Assembly (NCBI GenBank): GCA_033032175.1
Contig: CM065304.1
Location: forward strand, 7,130,001 to 7,194,000
Direction: 5' to 3'
DNA: 64,000 nt
Source: Saturnia japonica
Taxonomy: Eukaryota > Arthropoda > Insecta > Lepidoptera > Saturniidae
A program made the translations under genes and the position numbers. The notes under the pieces are model-generated. The model was given only the letters and a program-made list of their open reading frames with translations. It did not search any database and was not told the DNA's origin. Shown piece by piece: positions 46,936 through 57,919 of the stretch. The first letter of the stretch is position 1. Each line of letters begins with the position of its first letter.

Positions 46936-47165
46936 TCCGCCATAGAAAAGGGAGGATCCTCCGGCCAGACTGGTGCTATGTCTTGGTGGGCAGCTGCCCC
47001 GACGGTAGTAGTCGGGTTCTTGTATATATACTGAACGTTGAGTTAATTTCTATAGCGCGATGTAGGATTGTAGGATGCGTCGTATGTGGCTCGATAGATG
47101 TCGCTATGTGTCGCTACGTAGATGCGTCGATGCGTCAGTTGTGGCGAGAGATGTCGCTACATGGG
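46936..47165 (+). mobile_element. Short LTR-like element, copy 3 (rearranged)
   Basis: Shares 'gggaggatcctccg', 'gggcagctgccc', 'cgggttcttgtatatatact' and 'atgtggctcgatagatgtcg' with 57737-57914. The end is extended by short internal duplications of 'gatgtcgct' and 'gatgcgtc' motifs. The left terminus is diverged and no duplication was found. Confidence 0.55.
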
Positions 47166-47429
47166 GCAAGAAGATGGTAACCTAAACCTAGTGGAGGATT
47201 AGTTTGAGTGCAGATGCTAAAATACACCTATAGGTGCTTGTCAACAGATTTTCAATTTGAAGGTGGTTGCTAGCCAGATGTGTTTTAGAAAATGTTACAT
47301 CACCATACTATGGTTTCATCACAATGCTTTCCTTCACCAAAACCTCAGGTTCATTTTAGGGATTCTAGTTCACGTCGATCGACGGAATATATTTATGTAT
47401 ATGCTACAATTATACTATATAAAAGGTCG

Positions 47430-47549
47430 CTGGGAGCCGTTGGGTGCAGGCCGCACAAGATCGGTCGCTCTGGAGATCTATGGGGGAGGCCTATGTTCAG
47501 CAGTGGACGTCCTGCGGCTGAAATGATGATGATGATGATGATGATGATG
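47430..47549 (+). pseudogene. RTE-type LINE 3' end
   Basis: Reads a C-terminal LINE peptide (AGRTRSVALEIYGGGLCSAV) and ends in nine ATG triplets (47522-47549). Homologous to the end of 8447-8760. Confidence 0.6.
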
Positions 47550-49008
47550 CTACAATTAAGCAATCAATGTATCAATACATTAAAAATAATTTTATAACGT
47601 AAAACTTACAGGAATACAGAGTCCTGTGAGCCGACCTCGTAATCACCGCCCTCGCCTAAGACGCGGTAGACTCAGTTATGTCTAATTCCACAAGTGAGTT
47701 TAATTACGAGACATTAACAATAATTATTAAAACTAAATAAACTTCGTAAAACTGGTTTTTACTAGCCTGAACATATTTTAATCAATAGATATAATATGAC
47801 CCCAGAACTAACTAACTTTTATATAAAACAAGTTAAATAATTAAAAAGGAAACAAAAATCCAACTGAAACAAAAATATTGTATATAATGTATATTAATTC
47901 TAATAAATTTAAATCCGTACATTAATTCAATTAATTTTAATTAGTCTGTTGAATAAATGAATATTCTATTCTATAAATATTTTTAATGGCCATAACTTCT
48001 TCTTTTTTTATGAATCGATTTGGATGATTATTTTATTGTTCGATAGGGGGTACCTTAAGGGTGGTCTCATTTTAATTTCATTGGCGTTGAACCTTCGACT
48101 GCGAAGATATACTAGGGAACTTAACAAAATCATTGAAGTTGGTTCTTTTTTGTTAAAAATTGTCTTGATTTATTTTATCATTATACATTGGCTTCTATGA
48201 AAAAACGTAATGATATATAGCCTAAATCCTGTAAGTGGTAGGTACACACAAGGGATATGTCGGATATCCGTATCTGCGGATATTCGAGGAGGAAATGAGA
48301 TCCGTATCTGTAACTTCTTTGCGAATCTTAAACGGATCTTTTATATTCATTACTTATGTGAAATTTAAAAGGAAAAACTTTAAGCTCTTTAAATTGATTT
48401 TAGTTGTTACGAACTTAGGGCGGCTTGAACCATATCCTTTAATCATATTTTAATTGTTAAACCATATTGAAGATTGACATTTGCAAACATTTTGACAAAA
48501 CTAAAGTGAACTTAAGCTGTGTAAGTATCATTAGAATAGATATAAATACAAAAATAACGAAAACAGTAATATTTTATTACATCAAATCGATGTTTTTCTC
48601 GTAAATTTACCAAAAAACAAAGCCATATAAACAAGTTGCGAGTTTTTTGTAGTTCTGAAGTTAGTTAGTAGGACTGAAGTTAGTCCAAATTAATTACGAG
48701 TTATATCTTCAATGCGGTAAATCCTGTTTTTCACAATGTTTTTTATACAAATATATATATTGTGCCATGTCTATTGCAGATATAATTATTCCCATATAAA
48801 AATATATATACTTCACATATTTCCGCATTTGAAGCCAGTCAAACTTTCAACAAAGTGTCTACGCAGCTAGCAATGCGAACCGAAATCTAAAGTATTTTTC
48901 TTCACGGTTTCAATGCGTCATGCATTTTATACAAAAATTCAAATCGCTGCATTAAGTTTATACGACTCACGTATAATATTTTAACTTTTATGATATTGCT
49001 CATGCCAG
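47550..49008. other. Intergenic or intronic sequence
   Basis: About 47985-48170 is a copy of the dispersed repeat at 7350-7540 and 49999-50165. The rest is AT-rich. No gene was recognised before the exon at 49009. Confidence 0.5.
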
Positions 49009-49105
49009 GAAGCCGTGACGGGAGAATGGCGAGGTGCCTGGGTGATGTTAATCCGACGAGTCTTGGTATACTGCACCGTAGATCTCAGGAAGACAAGATG
49101 CGTTG
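49009..49105 (+). CDS. Possible single exon of a PH-domain protein
   Basis: Between an AG acceptor (TCATGCCAG) and a strong GTGAGT donor lies a 97-base open segment. It reads EAVTGEWRGAWVMLIRRVLV, then YCTVDLRKTRCV. The W..AWVxL...LxYC..DLRK pattern is like the start of a pleckstrin homology domain as found in ARAP/centaurin-type signalling proteins. Neighbouring exons were not found, so the gene may be spread over long introns beyond the window. It could also be chance. Confidence 0.35.
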
Positions 49106-49219
49106 GTGAGTAATAAATGATATCTACGCACTTTATACAAAAAACTTTTCATTGGATCTTATTTTTAGCTGTAAGCACTTATAATAAATGTAGACTCGGA
49201 TGTATTAACAGGGATTACT

Positions 49220-49960
49220 ATATAATGTTTAGCTATACGAGGTATGTCCCAAATCTATTCGACCCGTAGCCATAACTTCGCGCCAAAACGTCCGAATGAC
49301 TTTTATGAAGTACGAGTGTAACAAGTGACATTTCACGAAGTGATCGGCTACCATGGCAACCGACGAAATTTGTTATTGCGAGCGCAGCGTGTCTTTACGT
49401 ACATTGTCGATTTCGCGTTCGTCGGATTTTGTAATCGTTGAAAATGACGGAGATAGGAACAACGATATTTGCATAAAGTTTTGCTGCAAACTACGAAAGA
49501 GTTATGTAGAGACCATCAAAATGATGCAGGAGGCCTTTGAAGATGCTTGTATGGGTAAAACTCAAATAAAGGAGTGGTACAAGCGATTCAAAAACGGTCA
49601 AAAACCGGATTGACGACAGAGAGACGGTTGAAACGAATGAGATGAGTGGACTCATAGCCACTCAGAAAACCGATTACCAGAACTGCATCAGGATGTGGAA
49701 GCACCGATAGGAGCTTCTTGTGTAGTTGAAGGGGGACTACTTCATAGGATGCCGTGAGCCGTATGACGAAGAATAATGCCAGTGCGATGTTACAGAGGTC
49801 GGCTACAGGTACAGACCCCACTTTGTATAACAAAAATTTTACTAAAGACTACAACATTGACACTGGCAAGTGCTTTTTGCGGCGCCAAAACAAGAAGAAG
49901 ACGAAGATACTTGTGTTACACTGTTTCTTGAAATTCCGTTTTCAACGGACTTTCTAAAAA
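49220..49960 (+). pseudogene. Internally deleted mariner transposon
   Basis: Starts near a TIR-like acgaggtatgtcccaaa and carries a mariner N-terminal helix-turn-helix region (ICIKFCCKLRKSYVETIKMM, QEAFEDACMGKTQIKEWYKR). The frame breaks at 49613. A transposase-end-like stretch (WKHR..., GDYF near 49694-49750) follows. The catalytic DD34D core is missing. Non-functional. Confidence 0.6.
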
Positions 49961-49998
49961 GAAGGAGTGTTCTCAATTCAATTGTATATATCATTTGT

Positions 49999-50165
49999 TA
50001 TGGATGTTCAGCCATAACTTATGTTGATGAACCAATTTAGATCATTCTTTTTTGTTGGAAAGGGGATATCATCGAGGGTGGGCCATTTTAATTTGTACGA
50101 TGGATTTCGATGATACACCAGGGAACACCATAAAATCATTGAAGTTGTTTTTTTTTGTTAAAAAT
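49999..50165 (+). repeat. Dispersed repeat copy
   Basis: 'ggatgttcagccataactta', 'gttggaaaggggatatc', 'gatacaccagggaacacc' and 'atcattgaagttg' match 7350-7540, 8035-8125 and 47985-48170. Confidence 0.6.
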
Positions 50166-50368
50166 ACTCTTCTGAAATTATATAAAGTTCGGTTAAAAGT
50201 AAAAATGGCTAGTAGAAACATAGGAATGTCTACTTGTGAAGTAAAATATTTTATTAGTTGTATTTTCTGAGCGGTACAACGGAGGTCTGGAAAACTGTAC
50301 CTACTGTCACGAGAATTGAAAAAGGAAACAGATGCATTTATAACCATGATAATTAATCAATCATTATC

Positions 50369-51250
50369 AATAAATGTGAAAGTTTGTATGTTTGTTACTC
50401 AGTCACGTAAAAACGGCTGCACGGATTTGAATGAAATTTAGTACACGGATAGTCTATGGCCTAGAAAAATACATAGAGTACTTTTTATCTAGGTAAAAGT
50501 CATAGTTTAACCAGTGTCATCCTACAAATATAATAAATGTGAAAGTTTGTATGTTTGTTACGCAATCACGCAAAACAGGCAGAACGGTTTTGGACAAAAT
50601 TTAGCACACAGATGGTCTATTACCTAAATTAATACATAATGTACTTTTTATCCCGATAAAAGTCATAGTTTAACCAGTATTATCCTAAAAACATAATAAA
50701 TGTGTAAGTATGTATGTTTGTTATTCAATCACGCAAAAACGGCTGAAGACGAAATTTGTCACACAGATAATCTATGATCTGGAATAAAACATAGGGTACC
50801 CCGTAGGTTATCCCGGTAAAAGTCATAGTCATAGCAAAACTGCCTCGTTAGCCTAGTGATCGTAAGCGCGGCTGCTATGAGCGAAGTCTTGGGTTCGAAT
50901 CCCAGGTCGAGCAAAGTGTTATTGGGTTTTTCTTATGAAATTCTCAGTAGCAGCTCGGAGTTTGGTTTCGTGCCCGATTAATAGTAATAGACTCGCCCCC
51001 TATTACATGGGACGTAAAAACATACTCGGCGAACTGTGGGTGTACATTAGTACACCTCTCCCTAACCCTTCGGGGAATACTGGCGTGATGGTATGTTAAG
51101 TCATAGTTTAACCAGTGTTATCTTAAATTAAAAAGAAAATTTTTTTTGTTACTCACGGAGAAACGGCTGAACGGATTTGAATGCAATTTATCACACATAA
51201 TCTATAACGTAGATAAACAAGGATACATTTTGTTTTGGTTAATGTTATAG
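50369..51250 (+). repeat. 163-bp tandem repeat, Helitron-related, with SINE inserted
   Basis: Units start aataaatgtgaaagtttgta at 50369, 50532 and about 50695 (period 163). Each holds 'aaaacggctg.acgg', 'tttagcacacaga' and 'aaagtcatagtttaaccagt'. The third unit is interrupted by the SINE at about 50838-51098 and a further unit follows. The consensus resembles Helitron-like repeats in Lepidoptera. Confidence 0.7.
50838..51098 (+). mobile_element. tRNA-derived SINE
   Basis: tRNA-like head with an A-box-like tagcctagtgatcg and B-box ggttcgaatcc, an anticodon-arm-like region between, then a tRNA-unrelated body and the tail ggcgtgatggtatgtta. Flanked by aagtcatag on both sides, consistent with a target duplication inside the tandem repeat. 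Same family as 19150-19413. Confidence 0.8.
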
Positions 51251-51339
51251 CTTGACAACTGTTATAAATTCATGTCTAAGCCTAAGCCTAAAATTATTCC
51301 GTTGTGGTAAAATTGGTTGTGTAAAATTGTAAAGTTGTG

Positions 51340-52705
51340 ATCATAAGGCATTATAGCCTGGGAGATCGCATCCTCCGCCAGACTCTTCAAATCTGTGATT
51401 GCGTGTATGGTTGAGCCCCTCGGCGAAAGCCAAATTGGTTATCCGCCAGGTCCGGCCCCACCTCCAAGTGGTGGACGAGGCGGTCTGCAATAACTATCTC
51501 CATGAGTTTGCCCACCTCGTCCAACAACACGATGGGGCGGAATGCGGATGGCGTGTCCGCCGGACGCCCCACCTTTTTGAGCAGGACCAGTCGGCCGAAT
51601 TTCCAGCACAGCGGAAATCGACCCTGCTCAAAACACACGGTGAAGAGTTCCATCATTCGGTACTCGAGGACCTCGTGAGCCAGGACCCACGCACGGCTTC
51701 ATATGCCGTCGGGTCCTGAGGCGGTGTTCCTGCACTGAAGCCGTCGCATCGCTCTGCTCAACTCTTCCCGGGTCACTTCGGGTACGTCGTCATTGTCGTC
51801 CACGTTGGTTGCTAAAAGGGGAGCCATGGACGGAGGATTATGCTCCGTTCCTGACGAGAACAGACTGTCCAGCACTTGCTTGAGGAAACCAGGCTGGAGA
51901 CTCTGGGTTACCGGGGGGACCCATGGACGAAGTTTGCCCCGCACTAGGCGATAAGGGCGTCCCCACGGATCCCGACTAATTGTCTCCAGTAGTTGCTCTC
52001 GAGCCAAGGCTTTAAGTACTTTAATGGCAGCTCTGTATCCTCCGTATAGCACCGCCTCCAAGGTGGTCGCGTTCTGCGGTCGGCTTCGCCTCCGCCTGTA
52101 TCTAATGTACTGGCGTCTTGCCGCAACGCAAGCATAACGCAACTGCACGATCTCAGCGTTCCACCAGTACAACTGGCGTCTGGCGGCCATTCGCCTCGCA
52201 CGAGGCATTGCCGCGTCACAGGCACGCATCATCACCTTGCGAAGCCGTTCAGTCTCCTGGTCAATATCGGTAGGCCTGTCGGGAGTTCCGTCTAACTCCC
52301 AGGCCTGCACATTAATGGCTTCGCTGAACGCCTCAGCATTGAGGCGTTTTAGCGCCCAACGAGGAACGCCCTCTCTCGGGATTTCTGGGACCGGTCTATC
52401 CGAGGTTTGGGCAGATATGTCGAACCGGATATACCGATGGTCTTACAACGTCTCCACTCCCTCTAGGACTCTCCAGTCCCAAATACGGCGAGCTAGGGCA
52501 GGGCCAGCGAACGTTTGGTCCACTATGGACCCACCCTGCCGTCGCACGCACGTCTGTACCAAACCCCTGCTGAGGACGGGCAGGCCAGATGTTAGGGCCC
52601 ACTCTTCCAGCTCCTCTCCCCTTGTATCTGTGAACGGGGAACCCCAAGCCATAGATTTAGCATTGAAGTACCCGAACACTAGCACGGGGTGAGGGTGGCT
52701 GCGAC
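51340..52705 (-). pseudogene. R1-clade LINE ORF2 fragment (endonuclease end to reverse transcriptase start)
   Basis: Minus strand: 52685-52443 has the endonuclease motif VFGYFNAKSMAWGSP (GDFN-like with Tyr in place of Asp), then LDHRYIRFDI. 52310-51699 covers the endonuclease-RT linker (RQLYWWNAEI, RREQ-like RRQYIRYRRRRSR) to CRNTASGPDGI. 51656-51387 gives RT fingers (WKFGRLVLLKK, AFRPIVLLDEVGKL, DNQFGFRRG). Frameshifts separate these blocks. The RT palm with the catalytic box is absent. The ends are ragged: truncated on both sides. It is a different copy from the ORF1-only element at 40.4-45.2 kb. Confidence 0.75.
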
Positions 52706-53094
52706 TGAAGATGTTTCCCAGTTCAATTAAAAAGGACTGGAAGTCGGCGAGACTCGAACTTGGTAGATTTCTTTCATTGTGTTATCCCACATGTGGTGAC
52801 CCCGACTTGATAAATGAACACACACCTTCTGATTTTTTGTCAAACTTCATACCAATTGTAATGAATGTAGGTAAAGAGATACATTGGGCCATGAAGATGG
52901 ACATAGACTACCATATGTAAACTTGATGAAAGGAATGACGGAATGAAATAGGGGATGAAAGTTTATATGAAGAACCCATATTGTCTCAAATTATGGAGGT
53001 GAAAATTCATATTTATGTTTTTGGTAAGAAATAAAAGAGGCTTCAAGTTTTTCAAAAATCCTTCTCGCAAGCCGGTACAATAAGGGTGTGATTT

Positions 53095-53560
53095 TAATAT
53101 TTTTTTAAGTTTTATTGGGACGGTTAATGTATTGGATTCATATTGGCATATAATTACAATACCATACACACAATGATAAACCCATCTATGATTTTCTTTT
53201 GATCTATCGTGTTCCGAGATCAGCCGGTGTATATGCAGTAATATAGCAGGGTGGAAGGGATCGCTACCACCATACACATAGTGACAAACCCATCTATGAT
53301 TTTCTTTGATCTATCGTGTTCCGAGATCAGCCGGTGTATATGCAGTAATATAGCAGGGTGGAAGGGATCGCTACCACCATACACATAGTGACAAACCCAT
53401 CTATGATTTTCTTTTGATCTATCGTGTTCCGAGATCATCCGGTGTATATGCAGTAATATAGCAGGGTGGAAGGGATCGCTACCACCATACACATAGTGAC
53501 AAACCCATCTATGATTTTCTTTTGTTTTGTCGCTTTCCGAGATCAATCTGTGTATATTCA
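53095..53560 (-). repeat. 107/108-bp tandem repeat, about four units
   Basis: The landmark gatcagccggtgtatatgca recurs starting at 53218, 53325, 53433 and, diverged, 53541; spacing is 107, 108 and 108. Each unit includes 'aagggatcgctaccaccata' and 'caaacccatctatgattttc'. Open frames across it (minus strand, repeated IHRLISEHDRSK) reflect the unit length being a multiple of three. Related sequence lies at 24050-24430. Confidence 0.85.
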
Positions 53561-54570
53561 ATGATATTTTATAAGTAGCTACGGCATTGACGCTCTTTAC
53601 ATACCATCGTGAATGGTGGGCAATTGCCTCAGTTCACTTTCAACTTGATACCGGCGTCAGCGACAAGAAATTTTTAATGCTTTTTAAACAACAGAACGGC
53701 GAAAGCCTTACGCTGTGATTTCCTATCTCTTTTATTTAACTAAAACTAAACTTTTAACTAAATTTGTAACGTTTTCAAATTGCTTTTAGTAGGAGTATAA
53801 CGTGTCTAAAAAAAAACGTCATTGTAGATATCCGAGTTTTTGGAGTCGGACTTACAAATAAGGATGAAATTCATTCGAGTTTATGCTAAATACAAAATAA
53901 TTTGAAAATTTCACTGTAATGATGTAGTTTTATTCTTTTTACTGAGGAAGAGAAACTGAAAACTGTAACGAAGCAATATGAATTCATCTGTGGATGTATT
54001 TTGAGATTTTTAAATATTACATAGCACTATAAACGATTAAGAATTGTTTACTTAACCCCATATTAAACTTTAATTTAAATTGTTTTTAAATACTATGGCC
54101 ACTAATAAATTATTATCTTATTATATTAAGTCAGCAATTCTTGTATGTATATATGTAATTGGATTCTTAGAAATGGCTTCAACGATTTCGATGATTCTTT
54201 GCATTTAGATAATGTTTTACATAGATAAGTGTTTTTCTATTTTTGTATATGCTGCAAGAGTGCTCCAGTGAGTCGGAGTGTTGCAGTGCTGCGTAGTGAC
54301 TGGCTGCTGCGTCGACCAGGAGAGAAGTGCGTCTCTGCTTGCTGACCGGCCGAAGTGCAGTGTGCTGTGCCAACGTCGCTGAGAAGGCTGTGGTGCTGCA
54401 TGCGTATGGTCAGGATACCCGTAGTAGCCGATATGAGACACCGAGCACAGATCGGCCACCCAGATATTTATTATTAAAACTAGTACTGTTGATGCTCGCT
54501 TGCATTGCAGTTGAGTGTTTTTGTAGTTGTTGAAAGCAATAGAAACATTTTAACTATACTCTGATTTATA
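53561..54570. other. Intergenic sequence
   Basis: AT-rich to 54240; 54240-54470 is distinctly GC-rich without a recognisable product. Nothing else was seen. Confidence 0.45.
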
Positions 54571-55699
54571 TTAGGTCTTTACCTATGAAATTGCCGTTTT
54601 GTATGAAAAAATTTAAACGATTTTTTTTTAATGTACTTTTTATTTGTATTAATCGAAGTAATCACCCATGCAATCAATGCATCTTTGCCAGCGCAGTGGC
54701 ATTTTATTGATGCCCTTATTAAAGAAATCAGCTGGACGGGAGGCAACAAATTCTTCAAAGGCATTTTGTACTGCCTCTCGGGTATTGAATTTTTTCCCCG
54801 CCAAGGAGTTATCCAAATTCTGGAAAAAGTAGTAGTCTGTAGGCGCAAGGTCTGGTGAGTAGGGCGGATGACGGAGAACTCCCAACCCCAGTTCTTGCAA
54901 AATGGAGACCGTCTGCTGTGCAGTATGAGGTCGCGCGTTGTCGTGCAGGAGCAGCGGAGACGAGCGATTGACCAATGCTGGTTGGAGATGTGCCAGCTTC
55001 TCCATCATTGTGTTCAGTTCTTCACAGTACACATCTGCAGTAATGCTCACCCCGTTTGGTAAGAAGCTGTGATGAATCACACCGGCGCTAAACCACCAAA
55101 CAGTGACCATCACTTTTCTAGGGGTAAGTTTTCGTTTAGGGCATTGTTTAGGTGCTAAACCAGGATCCAACCAACTTGCTGAGCGCTTGCGGTTATCAAA
55201 CAGAATCTATTTTTCATCGCAGGTAACAATGCGGTTCAAAATTCCTTCATTTGTGTGTCTGTTGAGCAGTGCAAGACACGTCTCGACGCGTACTTCGCGC
55301 TGGCGATCATTGAATTCGTGGGGCACCCATTTGTCAAGCTTTTTTACCTTGCCAATTTGTCGCAAATGGACCAATATTGTTTTGACGCTAACGTCGAAAG
55401 CTGCTGCTAATTCAGCCGTAGATTGTCTATCATCAGCTTCCACAATCGCCTTTAATTCACCACGACGTTACTCATATTCAATAATTACTCGAATTTTTAA
55501 CGTATCCATGATAACAAAAAAGATTGAAATGCGATGAAAATGTAATACTAATCAGTAAACAAATGACTACTTTTGGAAAAAGAATTCCATGTTTTTAAAA
55601 TAAAATTAATTTGAAATTAGAATTCTTAGCCAAACAAAAATTATTTTGATTTGAAATGGCCAGTACTGCAGAACGGCAATTTCATAGGTAAAGACCTAT
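54571..55699 (-). mobile_element. mariner transposon copy A, internally deleted
   Basis: TIRs with taggtctttacctatgaa near both ends, and TA at 54569-54570 and 55700-55701. The minus-strand transposase has the start MDTLKIRVIIEYE, then a deletion removing the first helix-turn-helix, then STAELAAAFDVSVKTILVHL. The DD34D triad positions are CDEK, HDNARPHTA and YSPDLAPTDYYF. A stop replaces the Trp after CDEK (near 55210), and a frameshift lies nearby. Nearly identical to copy B at 61385-62327 where they overlap. Confidence 0.85.
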
Positions 55700-55879
55700 T
55701 ATTATGCTGGACTAAAGTGACAGCTGCTACAGACCTGTTTTTTTTTTTTTGTGACATTATTTACTAGCCAGACTCTACTCTTCTGAACTCATTAACCGTA
55801 ACATACAAATAATATCTCCCTAAGAAAAAAAACAAGGATACGGCCCTCCTGCAAAACCAGACAACATATAGCAGAGTTA

Positions 55880-56943
55880 ACTAAAGCTGGCACGTTCACA
55901 GTACTCACACTAATGCAATTTTACCATACAGCATGATCAATAATTTATTCGATTTTTTTTATTTTGAATTTTTGATTTTGATTCAAAATGCGATTTTAGT
56001 CTAAGTGTAGACTAGAGTTTAGTTTTAGGAAAATTAGGTGCATTGTGGATAAATAAAAAAAAAATAGTGTTACTTGTTTTATGTACATATTATGATTATT
56101 ACATTATTGATTTTAATCAGATTCGTAAATTAAATCTTCTACCCCACTCAAACTTTCATCGCTCGAAGAACTTATTATAAATGAGTCAGTGAAAGTATCC
56201 TGTTTTGGTTCCAGTTGAATATATTTTTTCTCATGTTCTCGCGTCTTTCTCCAATTGTCACTAAACATATCAACAGTAATAGAATCCGCTTCTTTTCTAA
56301 ATAATTCTTCCACAGTTTTCAAGTTAAAATTAACATTTTGTGATGCAACTTTCGTTTTAATAATACCCCACAGTAACTCTATTGGGTTGAGTTCTGGATC
56401 GTAGGGTGGTAGGCGCAATACACTGTGTCCGTGATCTTGGAGGATTTTATCAAGTACAAATTGTACATGGTTTGGCTTATTTTTTTTAATAATGTCAAAT
56501 AGCACAGGTTTTGTATTTCTTTCTGGATATGATATATTATATTTGTTTAACCAAGCTAACATGTCACTTTTTTTTAATTGATGTTAGCACTGGATCCGAT
56601 ACGACGTTATGGTACGATGCATTATCGACTACTAAAACTGACTGTGGCGGTAAGTTTGGAAGAAGTTTTTCTTTAATCTACTTCTGATAATTACTAGCAT
56701 TCATATTACTGTGATAATCTTCCGTTTGCTTTTTTGACGTTAACCGGTTGAAACCAAAAATACCACTCTGTATAAATAAACAGTAGCAAAAGCAAAACAA
56801 TAACCGTCGCCTTCACACTCATAAGCTAGGCCGCGCGAGAGAGAGACGGGCAGACTTTTCGTGATGTGACGTCACGCCGCGCGCTTATTCACAGACACTA
56901 CACAAGCGCAATCTGTAAATGTGTTGAACGTGCCAGCTTTAGT
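55880..56943 (-). mobile_element. DDE_3-type transposon with intact TIRs, internally deleted
   Basis: 19-base TIRs actaaagctggcacgttca at both ends (left from 55880; right inverted to 56943), each flanked by TA. Minus-strand coding: SVLVVDNASYHNVVSDP (near 56640-56590) carries the second catalytic Asp. 56562-56113 carries GHSVLRLPPYDPELNPIELL with the final Glu, and an acidic tail. The N-terminal half with the first Asp is missing and a frameshift separates the two blocks. The family is Tc1/IS630-like, DDE_3 superfamily. Confidence 0.75.
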
Positions 56944-57736
56944 TAATCGATCTATACGTTGTAACTCCACAAGATTAAAATTGTATAATTTTTTTTAGAA
57001 AAATTATTTATTATAGAGCTTGGATAATTAGAAAATCGATATTTTTTAGATTACTTTATGTGGCATTGGACTTATCATGCCTTTGGAATTTTTTTATCGA
57101 GAAGCTCTTCTCTATTTACTGCGCCATTTTACCCCATTATATTAATAAATAAAAAAATACTAGCTGGAACCGTATTAATATAACAAGCATAAATAAATCT
57201 TAATATCACCCAGTCAGTCTATTTCAGCCAAGCATTCTCAGTCGTACTTATTGAAGACGCTAGTTCTTTTTTCTTGTGGTAAGTAATTATTATTTCTAAG
57301 TACCTACTTTGTGCAAAGCAGCATTGTAAAAGGACGGTAAAGATCGGACTCACCCTGGGCTGCGCTCGCGGTTTGTATCGCTCTTCCTCCACTGGTACAC
57401 AACACCAAGTTCTCTAAACACGCACAATGTATTTTTAATTTATATAAATGCAGGACCTGTCGTCGGTCGTCGACTCGCGCAATGCTTACAACGAAGTGAC
57501 ATGTGACATACATACCACAGGGTGGTGGGGGTAAGGAAAAAGAGAAAGGCAAGAATATTCATGTTCAAGGACAGGATGCCGCTTTGCACAATTCTAGCCT
57601 AAACACTTATGTATGGCAACGACACATTTTTTACTGTGCTTGGTCTGACTTGAAACTATACTATGTTCACAATAAGAAAAGGTTGCAGGACGTATCCATA
57701 AAACCATACACCGTTACGTCGTGCAAAGTTGGACAT
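56944..57736. other. Intergenic sequence
   Basis: AT-rich with a GC-richer patch at 57340-57500. No feature recognised. Confidence 0.5.
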
Positions 57737-57914
57737 TGTAGAAGAACTATTGCAAAGGGAGGATCCTCCGACCAGACGGGTGTTATGTCTGGCGGGCAGC
57801 TGCCCAACGGTTGTAGTCGGGTTCTTGTATATATACTCAACGATTGAGTTAATTTCTATAGTGCAATGTATGATAGTAGGATGCGTCTTATGTGGCTCGA
57901 TAGATGTCGCCACA
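57737..57914 (+). mobile_element. Short LTR-like element, copy 2 (complete)
   Basis: 178 bases, TGTAG...GCCACA ends, with GACAT exactly on both sides (57732-57736, 57915-57919). Contains a TATA-like gtatatatactca motif. Homologous to 15808-15977 and 46936-47165. The clean 5-bp duplication supports integrase-mediated insertion. Confidence 0.75.
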
Positions 57915-57919
57915 GACAT

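Noticed and set aside
50838..50915. A functional tRNA gene
   Set aside because: The B-box is good, but the head is imperfect, continues into a SINE body, and has a diverged second copy at 19150-19413.
53095..53560. CRISPR array
   Set aside because: The whole 107/108-bp unit is conserved, with no repeat/spacer alternation, in a eukaryotic context.
53220..53561. Minus-strand ORF of 113 residues with repeated IHRLISEHDRSK
   Set aside because: It is produced by a 108-bp tandem repeat whose length is a multiple of three. The peptide repeat is a by-product.
54649..55537. Plus-strand ORFs across mariner copy A
   Set aside because: They are the antisense of the transposase and carry no motif of their own.
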